Origin: Candolleomyces eurysporus
Taxonomy: Eukaryota > Basidiomycota > Agaricomycetes > Agaricales > Psathyrellaceae
Assembly (NCBI GenBank): GCA_027579435.1
Contig: JANBPK010000901.1
Span: forward strand, 1 to 37,273
Direction of reading: 5' to 3'
Length of the DNA: 37,273 bases
Of the stretch, positions 21,683 to 32,800 are shown piece by piece. Within the stretch, counting starts at the first letter, position 1. Each line of letters begins with the position of its first letter. The translations under genes were made by a program, and so were the position numbers. Under the pieces are notes generated by a model. That model did no database searches and had not been told where the DNA came from. It was given only the letters and a program-made list of their open reading frames with translations.

Positions 21683-23519
21683 CTCAATCTTCCCAGGTTT
21701 ACTATCTTTCTTGCTGCTTTGCTAGCAGTATGACTGGTGCGGATATGGGATGTCCGTCGTCCGTGCGGGGCGCNACGTGGTATGGGGCTTCAAAAAGCCT
21801 GGATGAAAGCTTGCTCTATCCTCANAGTGAGGCGGCCGGNGGGAGGGGAGCAGGGAAAGTGATAAGGAAAAAAGGAAAGAATAAGAATAAGAAGGAAGNN
21901 GNAGGAAGGGAGGGGGTCAGCGGCACTTGGTTTCGTGGAATAGCAAAACGGCAGCTCTGATGACGGCNAGACNGCANNNACCGACATCCGGCTTGGTAGC
22001 ATCTCCTTGCAAACTCTTGTGGTGTAGACAGCGAAGAAGTGGTCAAGAAAAGTGTATTCCAGAGATCTAGTTATGCAGGCTCAGGGAGCCCCAGGGCGCG
22101 CAATCCAAGGATGGGAGCTCTGTAAAGAGCGCAAAGGCAGCGCCAAGATGCGAATGATGCCCGCTGTTACGTCATTGCCCATCAATTTCTCATCGTCGCT
22201 TTCCTCTCCACCAGCAACCAGCGACTTTGACACCAAAGACGACGACCAAACGTTGCTACCAACGAACGACAAGCGGCCTGGACATGCTCTGTGTGTGTTC
22301 TACCTGTCCCCAACCAAAGCATACTCTACGTTCATGACCGTTGACTACCTACCTAATCACCTGCTTATCACACTGTCAACCATAACCTGCGAGGAGGAAG
22401 CTTACAGAAGTTGAAGAAGGTGGGGTGAGGATGGAGCGATCAACAAATTTGGAAAGGGAAAATATCGCCGTTAGTCTGGTTTGAACCCTGAACCTCGGAA
22501 TCTTTCCCTCTATAACCGACGGCACCGACTCAGAGAAACGAAATCGAAACGAGGTTGATCTTGGAGACTGGGAAGCCAAAAGAAATACAAAAATAACGTA
22601 AAAGGAGGGGTCGGGGCAAGGTTTGCCGGAGGTAAGTAAATGTTAGTGTTACGCTACCGACCCGCGCGAAGACAAGTCGCAAAAGGAGCCATATCATGTC
22701 CCGGTGTGAGTCAGTAGGGCTCATGCCTGCGACTGGCGGAGAGTGAGGGAAGAACATCCCGCAGTCATGTGTCTGAAAGGGAAGGTACAAAGCGTAAGCT
22801 GCATTGCAAGGTGATAGACGCTCTGAGGAGCGTTACTCTCCAATGATTGAGGAGGCAAAATGCTCATAAACCATGATCTTTTTTCAAGTTCCATTCCACC
22901 GCTGTCCCGTCGACGTTTTGGAAACAGCGAAACAATTTAGATTCAGGATTGTTGTTATCTATCGATCGCCGTCCTCCCGAGTGACACATGGCCTGATTGA
23001 ATGCGTGGCCCCAACGGGACGGAAACCCTTGACGTTCTTCACGTCCTTCACACTGAGCCGCTTGTATCACCAACGACATCCCAACGTGTCTCCACGCGGA
23101 TCGGTAGCTTAATCACAACCTCTCCATTCTACTGCTGAAATTGCTGCTTGTCAGGCTCTCTGGGCGTGACCCGATCCCTTCCTTCCTTTTTTCTTTTCAT
23201 TTTTCCTTCTGTATTCCTCGTTTCATTTGTATTGCTACCTAGCACGTTCCCCGCTCCCAGCAGCTCAGACCATGTACAGAGTACAAACGAGCTCGAACCC
23301 GACTCTGAACTAGGACTGAAAGAAAAAGCCCCGCTACGTTAAATCAGCTTCTCGCAGGATCGAACTCTGGACTATCTCAGGCCCGAACGTGGCTGTCCCG
23401 GTAGTGATCGCGGTGGAGTGGTTCTTCCCAAATTACACAGAGAAGATATAAGCGCCTTTCATCGTATCAAATCGTGTCCTTGATCGGTCAATACGCTCTG
23501 ACCCTTCGTTCATGAGCTA
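21683..23519. other. Upstream flank of the G-alpha gene; no other gene supported
   Basis: Includes the G-alpha promoter side (pyrimidine-rich, n-rich near 21,900-21,980). ORFs 22,052-22,414 and 22,873-23,112 have no domain and conflict with antisense frames. The RNA polymerase III box-B-like strings near 22,475 (gggttcaaacc, minus) and 23,357 (agttcgatcc, minus) lack a matching box A and cloverleaf. Confidence 0.35.
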
Positions 23520-23949
23520 AATCACGACCCGCCCTTCATCAGTCGATGGAACGAACAATTTGATTGAGGGTGATCTCTACAAATACAGTTGAAAACACCA
23601 TAATCCTCCGGTCTAAGTTGGGAAGATGAGAAAGAGCAGCGTCCGAAAAGTGAGCGAGTGTGTGCTAGCTAGCTAGAGAGCTACCAAGTAGAGCAAGTAG
23701 CAAATGTTCGAGCGAGTGAGCGAATGATATAACGACAGCCGGGGTACGGATGATAATGATACGATGAGGATGAATCCGAAGGCAAATTTCTGACAAAAAG
23801 GAGCGGCGACGTGACAAAAGACAGTGAGGGTGGCGGTGAAGATGATGCGGGTGAGCTGCATGGTGCTTTTGATAGGCTCAAGGTAGTGGAGGGTGGATGA
23901 TAGACCCGGCTTCAAAAAACTGAGATGGTCGCTGTGTGTTGAGAGACTC
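23520..23949 (-). repeat. Small-secreted-protein locus, copy 2 (inverted, deleted)
   Basis: Reverse complement of 10,674-11,461 minus an internal 358-bp block. Identity stays high in both leader and 3' flank, and CpG sites are mostly kept, so this copy has not undergone the CpG decay seen further right. Confidence 0.85.
23673..23861 (-). pseudogene. Deleted paralogue of the small secreted protein
   Basis: It starts MQLTRIIFTATLTVF, clearly the same signal peptide as the 10.8-kb gene. Sequence then jumps directly into what is 3'-flanking DNA in copy 1. The break lies at a shared tttg (10,809-10,812 and 11,167-11,170 in copy 1), implying a microhomology deletion that removed the intron and the whole mature peptide. 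The remaining 62-codon frame (ending LLYLVAL) is hydrophobic and probably not functional. Confidence 0.75.
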
Positions 23950-24660
23950 TCCAGCCTGACACGAGCTTCTACTCGTCTACCTCGAGGGCCTCTTCGTCGA
24001 TCTCATCGTTCCTGATGACCCCCACGTCGATACCAATTTTGGCTGAGCTGGAAGAACTGGAGTGAACTTTTTAGTGCCAGGACACCGCACAGCCCTTCAG
24101 CTCACAACTCATGCAAACCAGAGCAACAGGGGTGTTTGTCGCGTTCGGAAATAGTAAGACTCTCACGAAGAGGGATCAGGCAGTGTTGGACGGCAGGGAT
24201 ATCCACCTGTTTCATCTACTATCAAGGACGTACTTGGTGGAGCAATACTGCGGAGATGAAATTGGAGAAGACAGTCATCAAACGGACAGATGGAAAGGAG
24301 AATGCGTAGTTGCTGATGTGGATTTGAGGTTGCACCCCCGATAGGCGATGTGGAGGTTGATTTTGTGAGGCATTACAAAGGCAATCCTGAGTTAATGGAT
24401 GCTCGTTGAATCGATGTCGCGGACAGCTCAAAGTTGTTCCTTCTCCCGCCAAATGATTTGCTACAATAGCCAAATTATGTAAAAGGGTAATAGGTAGAAT
24501 TAGTAAAAAAGTATACAGAGGAAACATGGACACAGCCAGGATGTGAATAGCTATGCATATGAGTAAAAACACAAGAACGGAGAGCAATAATTTAAATATG
24601 GTTACGAAAACAAAATGAAATGGAGCATGAATATAAACGATGCTGTGAACGATGGATAAA
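23950..24660. other. Flank between the secreted-protein copy and the CHAT fragment
   Basis: A short minus frame ending at 23,969 reads IGIDVGVIRNDEIDEEALEV before its stop and looks like a possible protein C-terminus, but it is only about 30 codons long. CpG density falls sharply after about 24,400, the left edge of a CpG-poor domain. Confidence 0.3.
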
Positions 24661-25263
24661 TCAGAAACCAAAATGTACATAAGGGATCCAAGTAAGCAAA
24701 GACTTTTCGGAATCATCGAGTCTCTTCCTCAGCTGTTGTATGGCGTGATGCAGGGCATAGGCAGAGTCCGATCCGTCAAGCCCACTGCCATCACCTTTGA
24801 CTCGCTGAGCCAAGAGGTAATCATAGAAGTCACTTGCAACCTCTGGTGCATGCTTATCAGCAATAGCCCACATCGTGGCTACCACTCTACGATATCCTGC
24901 CGCAAGCATCCCAGCAGCCAGGTGAACCACTTCCTCAGAAAGCTTCTCCTCGCCAGTGCTGGTCTGACATGCTGATAGGAAAGTGAGATTGGCGTTCTTG
25001 AGATTCTTCCGGATAATTGTTGAGAGATCCAGGAAACCACTGTGGAATTGGAATTGACTTTGAAGTGGCTTGTTTGGATCTTGCGATGCATGGCAAGCAA
25101 GGTGTATGCAGCTGAATCCTTCCATATGCTCAAGGGCCCCGTTCACTGTAACATCACTTCCTTCAAGGCTCAGTACTTGCACTCCATGGTTGATGGCCTG
25201 TTTGTGAATTGACCTAACCTCCTTTGTGGTTCCAAAAATTGAGGAAAGGCCAGGTACATTTGG
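24661..25263 (-). pseudogene. CHAT-domain protein, C-terminal part (5' end lost)
   Basis: CHAT is a caspase-fold domain; in basidiomycetes it usually ends long TPR-CHAT proteins. The catalytic dyad is visible as His in CIHLACHASQD and Cys in FLSACQTSTGEEKLSEEVVH, followed by AAGMLAAGYRRVVATMWAI and the C-terminal LTWIPYVHFGF stop at 24,661. The frame is open upstream through VPGLSSIFGTTKEVRSIHKQ, a typical pre-CHAT linker, to a TGA at 25,264. Just before it another frame gives SSQADQM, so a 1-base frameshift is likely. All N-terminal TPR sequence is missing because a truncated LTR abuts at about 25,293-25,300. CpG-poor. Most likely a non-functional remnant, though the catalytic core is intact. 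Confidence 0.75.
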
Positions 25264-25292
25264 TCAGCTTGTGAGGAATAATCCAGAGACAT

Positions 25293-25495
25293 TGTGATCA
25301 AGGCAAGATAGAATGTAAGGAATACACACCCTCAGACAGTGGAAAGAGTCTGAGGGGCGGCAGAATGCGTTGGCAAGAATATATACTAGTGATTGGGCAG
25401 GGTGACACATATGGAATGAGTCTGGTTTAAAAATAGATAAAAAATAGGAGAAGTTGATGTGAGCATTGAATAAGGAAGATTGATAAACTCTAACA
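25293..25495 (-). repeat. 3' LTR of the copia element, truncated
   Basis: On the minus strand it begins TGTTAGAGTTTATCAATC and aligns with the 5' LTR at 28,994 downward, with about 90% identity by eye. It lacks the last 140 bp or so of the LTR and meets the CHAT remnant instead. Confidence 0.8.
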
Positions 25496-25507
25496 CTCCC
25501 CCTCAAT
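25496..25507 (-). promoter_or_regulatory. Polypurine tract of the copia element
   Basis: The minus strand reads attgagggggag immediately before the LTR's TGTTAGAG. This is the expected position and composition for the plus-strand DNA primer of reverse transcription. Confidence 0.75.
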
Positions 25508-26169
25508 GTGAGCATCGGGTGAGTCGGATATGAAAAGTCTGAGATGGTTGGGATGTTTGTAGAATGGAACAGGAGATGCAAAAGTGTATGGAGTAATGAA
25601 GGGTGCAAAAGTATGGTCAAAGTTGAGTTTAGAATGATGAGAGAAGCCTCCTTTGACGAGGCGTGCCTTGTAGTCAGGTAAAGATTAGTGATTGATATTG
25701 GCAAAGTTGGATGGATGAGTAGTATGAATATAAGATGGATTATTGAATGGTGATAACATTGGGATGACATAGTCGCTTGAAGTGTCAATGCTGGGAGAAT
25801 CTGAGGATGATTTCTGGGAATGGAGGCTTAGTGGCTGTGCCCCTCTCCCCCTCAACATCTATGATTTGGGTGTCAGAGATGTTTGAGATGATGGTGAATG
25901 GACAGGGGGACCAGGATGTGGTAATGGAACTGGAACAATTGATGGTAGATGAGATGGAGTGGAACTGTCAGAATTGCCAATCAGATCTGTGATGTGGTAC
26001 AACCCTTGAATAAGAGAGACTTGACCTATAATGATGCCGTCAGGGGCAGTGATGGTGGAAAGACTGTTGTGTTTGAGGATGGTGAAACCGGTGATATGAC
26101 TGCGTCTGTTTTAGCAAATATAAGTTCAATTTTCGCAATAATAAACTACGATCTTGACGTGGTCTGAGT

Positions 26170-27425
26170 CTCTAAGTATAAGAACAACTATGCTATCAAT
26201 AAGGTTCATGCAGCTTGAGAAGGAAAAGAGTTAGTACTACAACTCTAGGGACACAAGAGTTGAAGCTACTCAAGGCTGTCAACTTGAAACTGCCCCAGTT
26301 GTATCATACCCTGACTGGAAAAGCTACATTAGTTGACACCGTGCTAAAAGTCAGGCGGCTCGACTGAAGCAGCTTCAGAAAGTCATATACCTTTACAACG
26401 CAACTGTCGGGACTCTCAGGCGGCACTACCAGGGAGTTCAGAAATCAGGCGGCTTCATATTAATTGAGTACAAGTGCTGGAGTGGCTTGAGGAGACCTTT
26501 GAAACGACAGAGTCCATGGCTAGTGGCGTGGCTGGGTGGCTGGGATAAACTCCGACGCGGCGCAAGGAACTGAAGTGGCATGAGTCCTGAGTCAAGGGAA
26601 TGACCAGACCGACCGTGGGCATCAGGTGAAAAGGTGCAGGTGACTTCGGACAAGGCAACTGTACCTATCCAAGCAGCTTGAGACTAGCAACAAGAGCAGG
26701 GGATGTGGAGCAAGGACGCCTGTTCACTCTTGATCATCAGTCAGCATCTCACATGGCTTCACCAGAAAGGAAATGGTGATCCAAAATTGGCGTTCAGAGG
26801 TGCACCTGACTCGCGCGGCTACAATCTTGGCGTGGCCTCTACCAATACCCGGTTCTATTTTCTCTCTAGCTTATGCTTGGACTTTTACTATTGGCTAGTT
26901 GCTTATCTATCACATGTGTCTTCTGTCCATTTTTATATGGCTCGAAGTAGTATATATACATGCTAACTACTGCTCGAGCGGCATCATCATATCATTGTTG
27001 TTTTTATCTTTTACTTGTGTTTATCGATGAAGCTATCAAGTTTTTCTGCTCATACTTCACATGGTGTGAACTATCAGTATCTTGGAACTCAGGAACCTAA
27101 GCAGTCAGAGGATTGACTACTTGGGATTAGGAATCTCACTAGTTGTACATCAGGGTACTTCTAGTCTTGTGGAAAGTTAACTACAAGAGAACTGAGAAAC
27201 CCAGTATTCTTAATTCACTCAATAACCCCCACTTACTCGCACTTTGACTTCATGCGGCCTGACTCTCACACTGCTTGACTATATGCAGCCTGGGTATAGG
27301 TTGTGGTTGGTTGGTTGTTCTGAGCTCAGCAGCACCGATCTCATCACTGGCAAGGTCCATACAAGATGAGAGCAAAGACAAACAATGGAACATAATAAAC
27401 ATTGGTGAGAGTGAGTTTAGTGGGG
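26170..27425. mobile_element. Unidentified 1.25-kb insertion in the copia element
   Basis: It interrupts the element between the protease end and the pre-integrase fragment, where only a few tens of residues should lie. It carries repeated caggcggc(t/a) motifs (26,353, 26,416, 26,447) and an LTR-like AT-rich middle. No transposase, no clear terminal repeats and no target duplication could be fixed. It may be a solo LTR of another family. Confidence 0.35.
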
Positions 27426-28589
27426 GGNCTGACCTGGACCCATAGCTAGCTTGATGATCATTGTTCCTTTTTCTGCAACAAGGGTGGTGTGATTATTGGC
27501 TACCCTCGAGTACTGGTGAATATCAATGTAATCGGTGAGGAGGTGACAGAATGGGGTAAAATGATCACTGGCGCCGCAATCAAGGATGATGCCTTGATGG
27601 TTGTTGGTGGTAACCGTCATTGCAACCAGTGAACACGATTGGGGAAGTCCTTCAGCTACGCATGAGTAGATGGTGCTGGTAGTCATAGAGACGTTGGCAG
27701 TTGTTGAAGCAGTGGGCGTCAAAGTGGTGTTTGGAGCCTTGCCTTCCTGCATGAGATGTTTGGCCTGCTTCCTCTTGTACCACTCGGGTGCTTGGTTGTG
27801 ATGCCCTCCTCCTTCTGCAAAACAGTGCTCCTTTGAGTGACCATTTATGTTGCAGATTGTGCAATAGTACTCCATCCTTTTCCTGTTCCCTCTCAATGAT
27901 GTGGGTGCCATTGACCCTGATCCAGATGATGTGGCATTTGAATTGATTCTGTTGTGTGCCTTGTGCTCGGCAATCAGGCGCTTCTTAAGAACCTCTGAGG
28001 TGAGTGTTGTGCCAGCAACCTCTGCATTGCCCTCAATGGTGGAAATGAACATGCAGTAGTTGGGGGCAGAGGCAAGAGAGGAGGTAATGTAGGTGATGAA
28101 CTGCGAGTCTGAAAGGTTGTAGTTGTTGTCAAGTAAGTCGTTGTGCCATTCAGTAAGTTGAGAGAGGAACGTGCACATGGAGCCACCAGTATAACGTGCC
28201 AAATGAAGCTTGGTGAGAAGGTCAATTTGGACAACATTACCACAGTGCTCAAACATGTCATGAAGTGCCTTCCATTTTGTGGCAAGGGTGGTAAGGTGAT
28301 GAATCTCACAATAAATGGAGGTGGGAACTGTATTGTTGAGTACATTGCTGCTGAGACCTTGATTCTTGTCATATTCACAAGCCACATCTTTGAGTTTGCC
28401 AACGTCTTTGTCTGATAAGGGTGTAGCAAAGGCGGTGTTGTTGGGCCTGAAGAACTGGATAGTGTTGGTGGATTTGTTGATGCGCTCAACAATTTCAATG
28501 GGTTTTTTGATGCAGCCATTGAGGTGGCTGTGGAGACCCTTTGATTTGAGGTAATCTGTTGTGCAGTTGTGGTAAACCGCCCAGTTCAA
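27417..28589 (-). CDS. Copia gag-protease polyprotein, truncated
   Basis: A 390-codon frame. The N-terminal half is copia-type gag (capsid-like, with YLKSKGLHSHLNGCIKKP and LTKLHLARYTGGSMCTFLSQ). It is followed by a CCHC zinc knuckle CTICNINGHSKEHC (nucleic-acid binding) and then the protease motif ILDCGASDHFTPF. Copia aspartic proteases usually have D-S-G or D-T-G; D-C-G here may be an inactivating change. The frame is lost at an n near 27,427 just after AMGPGQ. The rest of pol is displaced or deleted. Confidence 0.8.
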   Translation of the reverse strand: MNWAVYHNCTTDYLKSKGLHSHLNGCIKKPIEIVERINKSTNTIQFFRPNNTAFATPLSDKDVGKLKDVACEYDKNQGLSSNVLNNTVPTSIYCEIHHLTTLATKWKALHDMFEHCGNVVQIDLLTKLHLARYTGGSMCTFLSQLTEWHNDLLDNNYNLSDSQFITYITSSLASAPNYCMFISTIEGNAEVAGTTLTSEVLKKRLIAEHKAHNRINSNATSSGSGSMAPTSLRGNRKRMEYYCTICNINGHSKEHCFAEGGGHHNQAPEWYKRKQAKHLMQEGKAPNTTLTPTASTTANVSMTTSTIYSCVAEGLPQSCSLVAMTVTTNNHQGIILDCGASDHFTPFCHLLTDYIDIHQYSRVANNHTTLVAEKGTMIIKLAMGPGQXPH

Positions 28590-28652
28590 TCTGTCCTCCT
28601 TGAGCTGATAGAGCTTGGCGATGGTAATGGAGTTGCTATCAGGGCTGATAAC

Positions 28653-28994
28653 TGTTGAAAGGAGTCAGTGGGAGGCTAATGGAGATGGTGGTGAGACTGT
28701 AGATGCATAAATAAAGTCTCAGATGATGGAAAGAGTCTGATATTATGAACCTGCAGACAAATAAATAAAGCTACGTCTACTGGTAAGCAAAACTGTAAAG
28801 GCAAGATAGAATGTAAGGAATATGCACCCTCAGACAATGGAAAGAGTCTGAGGGGTGGTGGAATGCGTTGGCAAGAATATATACTAATGATTGGGCAGGC
28901 TGACATATATGGAACCAGTCTGGTTTAAAAANTAGATAAAAAATAGGAGAAGTCGATGCGAGCGCTGAATAAGGAAGATTGATAAACTCTAACA
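28653..28994 (-). repeat. 5' LTR of the copia element (342 bp)
   Basis: Minus strand TGTTAGAG ... TTTCAACA, with TG/CA ends. It is followed at 28,652 by gttatcagccctgatag, a plausible primer-binding site resembling the copia 'GGTATCAGAGC' type. Inside are two copies of cagactctttccat(t/c). Confidence 0.8.
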
Positions 28995-29104
28995 ACCAAC
29001 ACCCAACACCAACTCAATGTCAAGCCAGGCAAGATCTGTAGTATGTAGAAAACCTTTGTGTAGTCATGCTGCACCAGGATTGGGGGTGCAAGTATGGGGC
29101 TAGT

Positions 29105-29630
29105 GTAGATTATTAAGAATTGACAGATTCTTCTCTCTTGTACACACCTAGTCCAATCAATCAAGGGTATTTGATTATTGCATGGCCAACCTATGAGGTT
29201 GTATTCTTTGAAACTTTATCTTTCCTTTAACTTAGTATCATGCCACACAAGATAAAAGTCACAAATCCAGTCAATTGTAAATGCAGAGTAAACACAAGTG
29301 AAACAGCAGTGATTCTCTGAGAAACTAAACTACAAGAGTCTGTTATATATATACTACCTGGAGCCACACAATCACTGGAACTTGGTAAATAGGTGTACAC
29401 AATATTTATAGGTAAAAGAGTCCAGGTCTGAGCTAGAGAGAGAAAATGATACAAAAAGAGGGTATCAGATACACCAAGGTGCTGCCACACCACTTCCATG
29501 CTCATGCTATGGCTATTAATAGGTTCTTTTTGCCTTTCCTGGTTTGCCAAGTGAAATGCCAAAGTTGATTGAGGGTGGTCAGGCTATGGCTATACCAACC
29601 ACTATCTTGGTGTGCCCTCGCTTGAGCCAT
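29105..29630. repeat. Repeat unit R, copy 1 (continues after the solo LTR to 30,420)
   Basis: Aligned directly with 32,230-32,800: shared attaagaattgacagattc-like start, gtcacaaatccagtcaattg, ataggtgtacacaatattta, aaaagagggtatc and agttgattgagggtggtc. On the minus strand a coding-like end (SLTTLNQLWHF...) precedes a TATA-like box (tataaatattgtgtacac), so the unit resembles a pol end plus LTR in minus orientation. Copy 1 is interrupted by a solo LTR at 29,631. Confidence 0.75.
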
Positions 29631-30344
29631 TGTTATGGGTATTCCTCCTTTGTGTTCCTTCGAATATAGCAAACTTACCTTCTTGGTTTAACAATATTTC
29701 TTTTCTCTTTTTCTTTGACCAATTATTTCTTAAAACTTCTTTAAAAGATCATTAAGAATAGCTTTTACCTTTAGCCTTGTATTATTAGCACTCAATACAT
29801 ATGTTGTTTCAGTATTTGACTGAGAAGTTCAAGCGGATAAGCTAGTTAAATTATAACTACCTTAAGCGCCCTAAAGAGTCTGGATCACTTGAGCGGACCG
29901 GATCATTCAAACTCCGAAGCCTCATGTACTCTCGAGTGTCTTATCCTGACTTCTGCACAATTCTATTTGGCTTCTGCCTTTTTCTACATAGATCCATAAT
30001 GTTCCAGACTTCTCTTTGATGATCTGTTCCTTTCTCTTAGCATCTAGTACATAACTATCAATTTTGTATTTAAGGAACCTTGTAGATACAAGAATAGATC
30101 AAGTCTTTTCTCCCATCATTGCGCTTACCAACGTGCATAGCTTCGTGCTGCACTATTCATTTTGTTACTGCGTCACGCTAACTTAGTGAATCGGTGAACT
30201 CAGTTGATAGGAATAAAGATACATTTCCCCCTAAAAGCCTCTGCGACCGATAACTTGAATTTCGAGCTTTCCTAAACCCTAAATTGATCTTCAGTGTATT
30301 CATTGGAATACACCAAAGTTAAGGATATTAAGCAAGCCTTAACA
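29631..30344. mobile_element. Solo LTR, 714 bp, with 5-bp target duplication
   Basis: Begins tgttatgggtattcc and ends caagccttaaca, i.e. TGTTA ... TAACA inverted ends. It is flanked on both sides by gccat (29,626-29,630 and 30,345-30,349). The second copy of the host repeat (32,730) has the uninterrupted site, confirming insertion. No internal genes are expected or seen. Confidence 0.9.
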
Positions 30345-30420
30345 GCCATGTGAAATGGCATCTGACCTCCATCAATTGAGTAGTATTCTCTTGGCAATTC
30401 CCTTGTGACTGCTGATGTGC

Positions 30421-32229
30421 AGGTAGTGAACTAGGGCACTCTAACAACAAAACTATAGAACTCAAACACACACACAACACCACAACACAATGACACACCA
30501 AATACCTTTGTGAAGATAAAGGCAGGCAAAGGGTATAGGTAAAAGCTCTAAGTCTGGTCAACAGAGGCTTCTAGAACTATTCTTGTACAATTGCAAGTTT
30601 GAGGGGGAGCTAAGGCTCAACCAGCAACAATATTAATGTTTTGCAAATTGACTCTGCCAACACAACAGTGGGTTTCAAGACAAACAGATAACTTCTTGAA
30701 CAGAGGAACTCAGCCTCAAGCAACTTTAACACAAGAAAGATTTGATAACATGCAAGCAACACAACTCTGATTGACTTTGCAAACTTAAACACTTTCTCTT
30801 GATAACAGATGGCTCTTGTACATTTCTGGGAACATGGTCCCAATGCAAAATACAAACACTAGCTACCCACCAGTTGCTATAATAGATAAAAAAAAGGTGT
30901 ATATATATGTAATTATTGTTTGGCAAACAGACAAAGAAACAAACAGACGACAGAGATCAAGAGAGATAGGAAACACAATCACATGAAGGTATCAAAGGCC
31001 AAGAGTTGAGTCTCAAACTTTAGAATGCAGCCCAGGCTCTTTGCAGACCTGTTCTCAATGTGGCTGTTGTTGAGTCTGCATGGATATTCACCAAGGATTG
31101 CTCCTGGAGAGTGTGCCCTTCCGTTTACAACCCTAATCTAACAAATTGATCTGAGTTTTGGGTGCTTGGCTCCACCAAGCCATACTACTTCACCGTTCTG
31201 CTGACTCTTTCTTTCTCTTGGCTGTGGACAGGCCGACTGAGCTTTGGGTAGTTGACCACCTAAGCATTAGTTGTGCTTTCTGGTTTTCTGTATAGGTTTG
31301 CAAACCTCAGATTAGCTGTGCAAAATCAGTCACTGCTTCTGTTCCTTCCAATTCAGGTCACATCAACATTTATTGGCTTAGTGGATCACTCATCAATTCT
31401 CAAAGCCACTGGCTGCTTTATGAAGGCTTCTGCTTAGCAAGTGTCAGGGCAAATTCCCTTATAATGTGCACAACTCCCTCTAGTACTGTGGTTGCAAAGT
31501 TGACTTTTTTCCTCATGAAGGCAGCCATCCACACTATTGTCCTTCTCTTTGACATACACTTCTCAATTTTCTCCTTTGTAATCTTCTCTGACATACTTTG
31601 CAAACCAGGATTGGGATCCCAAAAATATTGCAATTCCCAGAACCAACCCAACCTTTGTGTTTTTCATTTGCCAGGCCTCTGCTATGATCTTTACTCATCA
31701 AATGTGGTGTGCCAATCTTGGTTGCCAAGGATTCAATATATGGAACATTCCAAGTTGAACATTGTTGCTGCCTTGAAATCTATGTGGAGCTGAGGGGCCC
31801 TGATGGCAAAAGTAGGTCTGTCTTGGCACTGAGCACTCAAGATATCCAAAAAAGTGTAGTGAAATTGGACTGTATGTCAAGGGGACAATTTGGGCACATG
31901 TGGGTAGCTCTGGCAATGTTACAGAAGAGCGTAAATGTGGGTATGGAGAGAAAGATGCATCAATGATGAGTGAGAAAAAGCAAATGGTGTGTTTGTCATC
32001 ATTTGGGAAATTCTGGTGACGGTGTCGCTCATGATGGTGCATTTGAGTTCTTATGGGCGATCAGCAGGGAACTCCAAATCTCACTGGTGAAGTGATCGAG
32101 ATGGTGAGACCACTAAAACACGAACACACCACACAACTCAACTAAATAAGTCGAGCTGCACGAGATCCTTGAGTTGATGCTTTGTACCGTAGTCAAGCTG
32201 CATGAAAGTGCAAGTCATGGGGGTAGTAG
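30421..32229. other. CpG-poor sequence between repeat copies; no gene recognised
   Basis: Minus frames at 31,418-31,651 (with SMSEKITKEKIEKCMSKRRT), 31,534-31,728 and 31,698-32,042 are adjacent and could be shifted pieces of one decayed gene, but no domain is recognisable and the frames are interrupted. If repeat copies 1 and 2 are LTR-like, this would be the internal region of an old element. Confidence 0.35.
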
Positions 32230-32800
32230 TGAGTATTAAGAATTTGTTAGATTCTTCTCTGCTAAAACCGGGGGTTTAAAGTGTATAACACTTTACAACT
32301 CAGGTATCTTTGTCTTTTCCTTAGCAAAATATCACGCTGTGCAAGATAAAGTCACAAATCCAGTCAATTGCAAATGCAAAGTAACACAAAATAAAACAGC
32401 AGTAATTCTCTGGAAAAAAAACTATGCTATGAGAGTCCATTATATATATACTATCTGGAGCTGCGCAATCACTGGAGCTTGGCAAATAGGTGTACACAAT
32501 ATTTATAAATAAAAGAGTCCAGGCCCCAGCTAGATAGAGAGAGAAAGAAATAAAAAGAGGGTATCGGATATGCCAAGGTGCCGCCACGCCACTCCTGCAC
32601 GCGCACCGTGACTATTAATAGATGCCTTTTGCCTTTTCTGGTTGCTGAATGACATGCCGAAGTTGATTGAGGGTGGTCGGCCTACAGTTATACCAACCGC
32701 CACCTTGGGTTGTGCTTTGTTCAAGCCGTGTGAGGAGGAGTCGGACCTCTGTCAATTGAGTAGTGGTGTCTTGGAAAATCCCTTGTGATTGCTCTCCAGG
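32230..32800. repeat. Repeat unit R, copy 2 (uninterrupted)
   Basis: Direct repeat of 29,105-29,630 plus 30,345-30,420. It lacks the solo LTR and shows the pre-insertion site ttcaagccgtgtgagg. It keeps some CpG that copy 1 has lost. Confidence 0.75.

Larger units (their letters stand above)
25293..28994 (-). mobile_element. Degenerate Ty1/copia LTR retrotransposon
   Basis: Order on the minus strand: 5' LTR (28,994-28,653), primer-binding site, gag with zinc knuckle and protease (28,589-27,417), an unrelated stretch (27,425-about 26,170), a pol fragment (26,160-25,860) reading HITGFTILKHNSLSTITAPD then GIIIGQVSLIQGLYHI, typical of the copia pre-integrase region, then the polypurine tract and 3' LTR. 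Integrase, reverse transcriptase and RNase H are missing. The element is CpG-poor and non-autonomous. Confidence 0.8.

Noticed and set aside
25264..25788. A 174-codon minus frame
   Set aside because: It covers the copia 3' LTR, polypurine tract and adjacent element sequence; its reading is an artefact of AT-rich repeat DNA.
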